From NCBI GenBank assembly GCA_900751885.1, contig CAADTH010000045.1, forward strand, positions 163,866-227,865: a DNA stretch of 64,000 nucleotides, read 5' to 3'. The notes beneath the pieces are model-generated. The model was given only the letters and a program-made list of their open reading frames with translations. It did no database searches and was not told the origin of the DNA. The position numbers and the translations under genes are program-made. Shown piece by piece: positions 60,560-64,000 of the stretch; position 1 is the stretch's first letter; every line of letters begins with the position of its first letter. The stretch is from Clostridia bacterium (GTDB lineage: Bacteria > Bacillota > Clostridia > UBA1381).

Positions 60560-61429
60560 ATGAAACGCATTACAAAACCTGCCGCCGCCTGTTTGGCAGC
60601 CGGGGGTGCACTCTTCCTTGGAAAAGGACTTGACAGCCGACTGGAAACCACACATTATCAGATTTTATCAAGAAAGATTCCACCTGGCTTCAATGGATAT
60701 AAAATTGTACAAATCTCGGATTATCACTGCGACTATATTCCAAAGCTTGTGGAAACCATCCGCATAGAAAAGCCGAATATTATCGTATCTACGGGCGATA
60801 TGGTGAACGATAAAGGATCATTTGAACCGGCTGTGCGCCTATTTTTCAAGCTTTCACACATTGCGCCTGTCTACGCTGTCACAGGGAATCACGACGTCTG
60901 GCGCGGCGATTACCGCCGTATGATGCGCTCATTTGAAAGCGCCGGCGCATCCTTTCTCCACAACAAACGTGTGTTTTTCACGCGTGGGGACGCAAAAATT
61001 TCGTTATCCGGCATTGCTGACCCATACAGCAGGGTATCAGAAAAAATTACACGCACTTTACACCATTCTCTCGACATGCTCGACCGGTATGACGGCTTTG
61101 ATATTCTCCTGTTTCACCGTGCGAATCTCTTGGATGAGCTGAAAAACCGAGGGTTTGACTTGATTCTTTCTGGACATATGCACGGCGGTCAGGTTCGCCT
61201 GCCCGGCATTGGCGGCATGGTATCGCCCAAAACCAACATGGCTGAAAGAAACAGCAGGATGCTGTTTCCCCATTATTTCGGAGGACTGTATGACGCAGGA
61301 CACACAAAGATGATTGTCAGCCGAGGACTGGGAAATCCGATGATTGTGCCGAGGATATTCAACCGCCCTGAGCTTGTGGTAATCGAGCTGGAACACCAGA
61401 CAGATACAGTGAATGCGAAAAAACAATAA
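60560..61429 (+). CDS. Metallophosphoesterase (YkuE/YaeI-like)
   Basis: 289 residues with an N-terminal hydrophobic or signal-like stretch (residues 7-22), then calcineurin-like motifs 'QISDYHCDY', 'STGDMVND', 'VTGNHDVWRGD' and 'LSGHMHGGQVRLP'. Two metals are expected. Substrate unknown; related proteins process lipid or cell-wall phosphoesters outside the membrane. Confidence 0.9.
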   Translation: MKRITKPAAACLAAGGALFLGKGLDSRLETTHYQILSRKIPPGFNGYKIVQISDYHCDYIPKLVETIRIEKPNIIVSTGDMVNDKGSFEPAVRLFFKLSHIAPVYAVTGNHDVWRGDYRRMMRSFESAGASFLHNKRVFFTRGDAKISLSGIADPYSRVSEKITRTLHHSLDMLDRYDGFDILLFHRANLLDELKNRGFDLILSGHMHGGQVRLPGIGGMVSPKTNMAERNSRMLFPHYFGGLYDAGHTKMIVSRGLGNPMIVPRIFNRPELVVIELEHQTDTVNAKKQ

Positions 61430-61452
61430 AAGACGCAGGGTGCGTCTTTTTT
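61428..61452 (+). terminator. Terminator of the metallophosphoesterase gene
   Basis: AAAGACGCA/TGCGTCTTT stem, three-base loop, then T-run. Confidence 0.88.
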
Positions 61453-61462
61453 GTTTGCGCGA

Positions 61463-61491
61463 TTGACTTTCTACTCCTTTTTTGCTATGCT
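61463..61491 (+). promoter_or_regulatory. Promoter for the deacetylase-DUF2161 pair
   Basis: TTGACT and TATGCT with a 17-base spacer, about 35 bases upstream of the ATG. Confidence 0.6.
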
Positions 61492-61526
61492 GTTTGATAG
61501 AAATGATATTTTAGGAGGTATTTTTT

Positions 61527-62339
61527 ATGGAACGGTTACTTCGCACGATATACACCTGCTTTCCAGAGGGAAAGCATAAGGTTCTCACCATGAGCTATGA
61601 CGACGGGCGTACCTTTGACCGCCGTCTTGTCGAAATTTTCAACAAACATGGCATCAAGGGGACATTTCACTTAAATTCAGGGATTGGAGACCAATACGGC
61701 GACCGTGTTCCTGCATCAGAATGGAAAACGCTGTACGAAGGACATGAGGTCGCGGCGCATACATACACTCACCCGACGATTGAGCGGTGTCCGCTCGACC
61801 AAGTGGTTCAGCAGGTCATCGAGGACCGCAAGCTTCTCGAAAAAGCGGTCGGTTATCCAGTGCGTGGGCTGTCGTATCCGAACGGCTCGTTCAGCGACGA
61901 TATTAAAAAGCTCCTTCCAAGCACAGGAATCGAGTATTCCAGAGTGGTGGAAAGCACGCAAACCTTCGCGCTTCCGCGCGACTATTATGAATGGAAAGCA
62001 ACCTGCCATCACAAAAAGAACTTGATGCAGCTTGGCGAGCAGTTCGCAAATCTCCAGAAAAAGCAGTACCTTTACATGATGTATGTGTGGGGACACAGCT
62101 ATGAGTTTGACGGCGACGATAATTGGGATTTGATGGAGGATTTCTGCTCCTTTATCGGCAACCGCGATGATATCTGGTATGCGACCAACATTCAAATTGT
62201 CGATTATATGAACGCGGCGAAAAATCTGAAATATACGGCTGACGGAACTATGGTATATAACCCTTCGGCACTCTCCGTATGGATTTCTGTGGACAATGAG
62301 ATTCATGAAATCAAGGGCGGAGCGACGGTAAGCATCTGA
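61527..62339 (+). CDS. Polysaccharide deacetylase-family protein
   Basis: 270 residues. NodB-type motifs: 'VLTMSYDDGRTFDRRLVEIF' (Asp-Asp), 'HTYTHPTIE' (His-x3-His), and 'GLSYPNGSFSDDI'. No signal peptide, so a cytosolic sugar or nucleoside deacetylase is as likely as a cell-wall enzyme. Coupled to the next gene by TGATG. AGGAGG precedes the ATG. Confidence 0.88.
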   Translation: MERLLRTIYTCFPEGKHKVLTMSYDDGRTFDRRLVEIFNKHGIKGTFHLNSGIGDQYGDRVPASEWKTLYEGHEVAAHTYTHPTIERCPLDQVVQQVIEDRKLLEKAVGYPVRGLSYPNGSFSDDIKKLLPSTGIEYSRVVESTQTFALPRDYYEWKATCHHKKNLMQLGEQFANLQKKQYLYMMYVWGHSYEFDGDDNWDLMEDFCSFIGNRDDIWYATNIQIVDYMNAAKNLKYTADGTMVYNPSALSVWISVDNEIHEIKGGATVSI

Positions 62340-63055
62340 TGAAAGAGGAGGATTTGTTTGAGCCTGTACGCGCCCTTTTAGAAGGTGCCGGGTATACGGT
62401 CAACGCGGAGGTTGCGCACTGTGACGTGGTGGCGCAGAAGGACGATGATTTGGTCGTGGTGGAGCTAAAGAAAAATTTGAGCGTCACACTGCTCTCACAG
62501 GGAGTCAGGCGGCAGAAAACAGGCGCACGGGTGTATGTCGCGGTTCCAAAGCCCGCAACGTATTCCTTTAAAAAGTGGAAACATATTTTCCCTGTTCTCA
62601 GGAAGCTGGAATTGGGGCTGATTTTTGTGTCCCTTGCCGGGGATACCCCATTTGCGGAGGTGGCTTTGGAGCAGAGCGCATACAGCGGAAACCGAATCTA
62701 TTCCAGGCAGAAAAAACGGCTTCTCTCCGAAGCTGCGGGGCGGAATGTCAGCTGCAACACGGGCGGCTGTGTCGGAAAGAAAATTGCCACCGCGTATACA
62801 GAAGCTGCAATCCAGATTGCCTGCCTTTTGGAAGTGCACGGTGCGCTTTCCACGAAGAAGCTTCGCGAATTGGGGACAGACCAAAAGCGCACAACCTCTA
62901 TTTTATATAAAAACTTCTATGGCTGGTTTAAAAATGTGGACCGCGGCGTTTATGCCCTAACCAAGCAGTGGGAGACTGAAGAGAATTATGCAGAGCTTCG
63001 CGCATACTATAGGGAACAGGCGGCGCGTTCAGAGCAGAATATAGAAACACCCTAA
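62339..63055 (+). CDS. DUF2161 PD-(D/E)XK-like protein
   Basis: 238 residues. The N-terminal 'AEVAHCDVVAQKDDDLVVVE' followed by LKK is a PD-(D/E)xK-type core (Asp and E-x-K), as in the DUF2161 putative phosphodiesterases. A C-terminal winged-helix-like part ('TTSILYKNFYGWFKNVDRGV'). Substrate unknown. Translated with the deacetylase. Confidence 0.82.
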   Translation: MKEEDLFEPVRALLEGAGYTVNAEVAHCDVVAQKDDDLVVVELKKNLSVTLLSQGVRRQKTGARVYVAVPKPATYSFKKWKHIFPVLRKLELGLIFVSLAGDTPFAEVALEQSAYSGNRIYSRQKKRLLSEAAGRNVSCNTGGCVGKKIATAYTEAAIQIACLLEVHGALSTKKLRELGTDQKRTTSILYKNFYGWFKNVDRGVYALTKQWETEENYAELRAYYREQAARSEQNIETP

Positions 63056-63058
63056 TTC

Positions 63059-63105
63059 GATGCGGCACATGTGCCGGAATTTTGATTAGAGCACGATATA
63101 ACATA
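63059..63105 (-). repeat. Structured repeat, head fragment E
   Basis: The minus strand has ATATCGTGCTC, a short A/T stretch and the palindrome CGGCACATGTGCCG (63063-63076), matching the head and first hairpin of copies A-D. The rest of the element is absent. Confidence 0.7.
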
Positions 63106-63139
63106 GGTTTTCGGTTGAATTAGATTATACGGTTGCACA

Positions 63140-63169
63140 CAAAAAGCGCGCCTGACGGCGCGTTTTTTA
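63140..63169. terminator. Bidirectional terminator
   Basis: CGCGCC/GGCGCG stem with loop TGAC, flanked by A and T runs, between DUF2161 and the convergent small gene. Confidence 0.87.
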
Positions 63170-63178
63170 TTTGCAAGT

Positions 63179-63427
63179 TTATCCAAAATCATGTCTGCCC
63201 TCTGCGCTGATTCCATACTGTTCAAAAATACACACAATCTCTTCGACTGCGTCAAAGTCAGAATACGTTTCGTCTTGAATCACCGCGCGAATCTGCGCCA
63301 ACGCCTGTACAGACTTTTGCTGAATGACTTCCTCATAATAAAATTTTGTCTCCTGAAACTGTTCGATAATAAATCTCCCCAGTTCCTGGTATAATAATTC
63401 CCTGCAAAGCTCCTGTTCTTCGTTCAT
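63179..63427 (-). CDS. Small acidic helical hypothetical protein
   Basis: 82 residues, mostly helical, no known domain. The ATG at 63427 follows GGAGGGG and is preferred over the ORF start at 63442. It has its own terminator downstream. Confidence 0.72.
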   Translation of the reverse strand: MNEEQELCRELLYQELGRFIIEQFQETKFYYEEVIQQKSVQALAQIRAVIQDETYSDFDAVEEIVCIFEQYGISAEGRHDFG

Positions 63428-63588
63428 GGGTATCCCCTCCAAAGTCTTATTTTTACTTAATCTTACTGAATCATTAAAAAGGAATATATAATCATTTTAA
63501 GGTATCATAGTTGGTGCATAAATGGTTATATCAACTTTTTCTGTTTTTTTGTAGAATAATAGCAGATAAATGTTCGGAGGACACAATC

Positions 63589-63768
63589 ATGTTTGAATTA
63601 AAAAGAGAACTGAGAAATGCAAATATCCCCAGAACCATCCGTTTCACAGACGATTTATTTGAACGTTTGAATGAACTTGCACAGCAAAATGGCGTTTCCT
63701 TTAATAATTTGGTTCTGCAATGCTGTACCTACGCGCTGAATGAACTCGAAGAGGATTCTGAAAAATAA
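63589..63768 (+). CDS. Ribbon-helix-helix DNA-binding protein
   Basis: 59 residues. 'NIPRTIRFTDDLFERLNELA' and 'NGVSFNNLVLQCCTYALNEL' form a strand and two helices of the RHH fold. CGGAGG lies before the ATG at 63589. Likely a repressor; it lies just upstream of the promoter of the small RNA in the following putative toxin-antitoxin locus, but no link has been shown. Confidence 0.83.
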   Translation: MFELKRELRNANIPRTIRFTDDLFERLNELAQQNGVSFNNLVLQCCTYALNELEEDSEK

Positions 63769-63772
63769 TGTA

Positions 63773-63801
63773 TTGACAAAATGAGAGGGGCGAGGTAAAA
63801 T
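63773..63801 (+). promoter_or_regulatory. Consensus promoter of the small RNA
   Basis: TTGACA and TAAAAT with a 17-base spacer; transcription would start near 63808. Confidence 0.75.
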
Positions 63802-63807
63802 AAAAGA

Positions 63808-63897
63808 AGAAAAGGGAACTGACTGCTTCAAGAGCAGTTGGTCTCAAGTGGATTTAAAAAGTAGTCGCACTTTTGACCGGGGCGGCTACTTTTTTAT
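63808..63897 (+). ncRNA. Putative antisense RNA of a type I toxin-antitoxin locus
   Basis: From the promoter at 63773 to a terminator hairpin near 63856-63895 (AAGTAGTCGC/GCGGCTACTT), about 90 bases. A stem CTGCT/AGCAG lies at 63823-63837. No SD or ORF. Its 3' end overlaps the 3' end of the minus-strand peptide gene. Confidence 0.6.
63856..63895. terminator. Bidirectional terminator of the RNA and the peptide gene
   Basis: AAAAAGTAGTCGC pairs with GCGGCTACTTTTTT (one G-T wobble) around a 12-base loop, giving T-runs on both strands. Confidence 0.8.
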
Positions 63898-63963
63898 TGT
63901 ATTAATTATTTCTAAGATAATAAAGAACAGAAGCGTAATACAGATGATATGTATTGTTTCCAT
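63886..63963 (-). CDS. 25-residue hydrophobic toxin-like peptide (putative holin-like type I toxin)
   Basis: Translates METIHIICITLLFFIILEI, then INTIKK: one membrane helix with a Lys tail, typical of small type I toxins. AAAGGGGGTGAT lies before the ATG. The stop lies inside the shared terminator, so the mRNA 3' end pairs with the plus-strand RNA. Confidence 0.6.
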   Translation of the reverse strand: METIHIICITLLFFIILEIINTIKK

Positions 63964-64000
63964 TCTATCACCCCCTTTCATCGGGAGTGACCAACCGCCC

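Overview
The window is a chromosomal segment of moderate GC from an anaerobic, spore-forming Clostridia member, most likely a gut-type Lachnospirales or Oscillospirales relative; no species can be named from the sequence alone. The evidence is sporulation and germination genes (a SipL-like SPOCS/LysM protein, a GerMN lipoprotein-like protein, a DacF-type carboxypeptidase), a four-subunit 2-oxoacid:ferredoxin oxidoreductase, a Rex redox repressor, type III glutamine synthetase, a short Alu-less SRP RNA, and many strong SD sites with GTG/TTG starts. Most genes are on the minus strand in compact operons with ATGA or TAATG overlaps.

Layout: 1-6.9 kb holds proline/aspartate and nitrogen genes (proC, an aspartate aminotransferase, a Na/Pi transporter, glnN, a LUD protein). 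7-9.4 kb holds a secreted PPC-like protein, tRNA-Asp, tRNA-Trp and a small AT-rich accessory patch (a SHOCT-domain gene and a decapitated RHH gene). 9.4-14.1 kb is the ylxM-ffh-rpsP-khpA-rimM-trmD translation/SRP operon. 14-21.2 kb has a Toprim RNase M5-like protein, a sensory-rhodopsin-transducer-family protein, SRP RNA, dnaX-ebfC-recR, and rhaA on its own promoter. 21.3-27.8 kb has a HTH-methyltransferase fusion, a P-loop/Gls24 fusion protein, rex, porCDAB and a TM2 protein. 27.8-39.5 kb has rarA, a GNAT enzyme, a TPR protein, asnS-asnA-DUF896, two tiny membrane peptides, a nitroreductase, a lipoprotein, a split transketolase, mini-RNase III and cysS-cysE. 39.5-48.9 kb has an SprT-like protease, sipL, rhaB, azlCD, and a comEA/response-regulator/histidine-kinase/GerMN cluster. 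49-58.9 kb has dacF, the mutS-mutL-miaA-hfq chain, a YlbF-like protein and miaB. 59-64 kb has a tandem intergenic repeat, a Dabb protein, a metallophosphoesterase, a polysaccharide deacetylase-DUF2161 pair, a ribbon-helix-helix protein and a putative type I toxin-antitoxin locus.

The most unusual content is non-coding. A dispersed intergenic repeat family is present in four long copies (two in a 340-bp tandem, two placed divergently around dacF) plus one head fragment. Its hairpins keep their pairing while the bases change, as expected for a structured RNA or a hairpin-dependent mobile element. A second 28-bp hairpin repeat is identical in the leaders of the sprT-like gene and mutS. Other points of note are a dnaX A-AAA-AAG slippery heptamer, two consecutive Cys-rich hydrophobic peptides of 44 and 30 aa, and a 25-aa toxin-like peptide whose gene converges on a small RNA with a consensus promoter.
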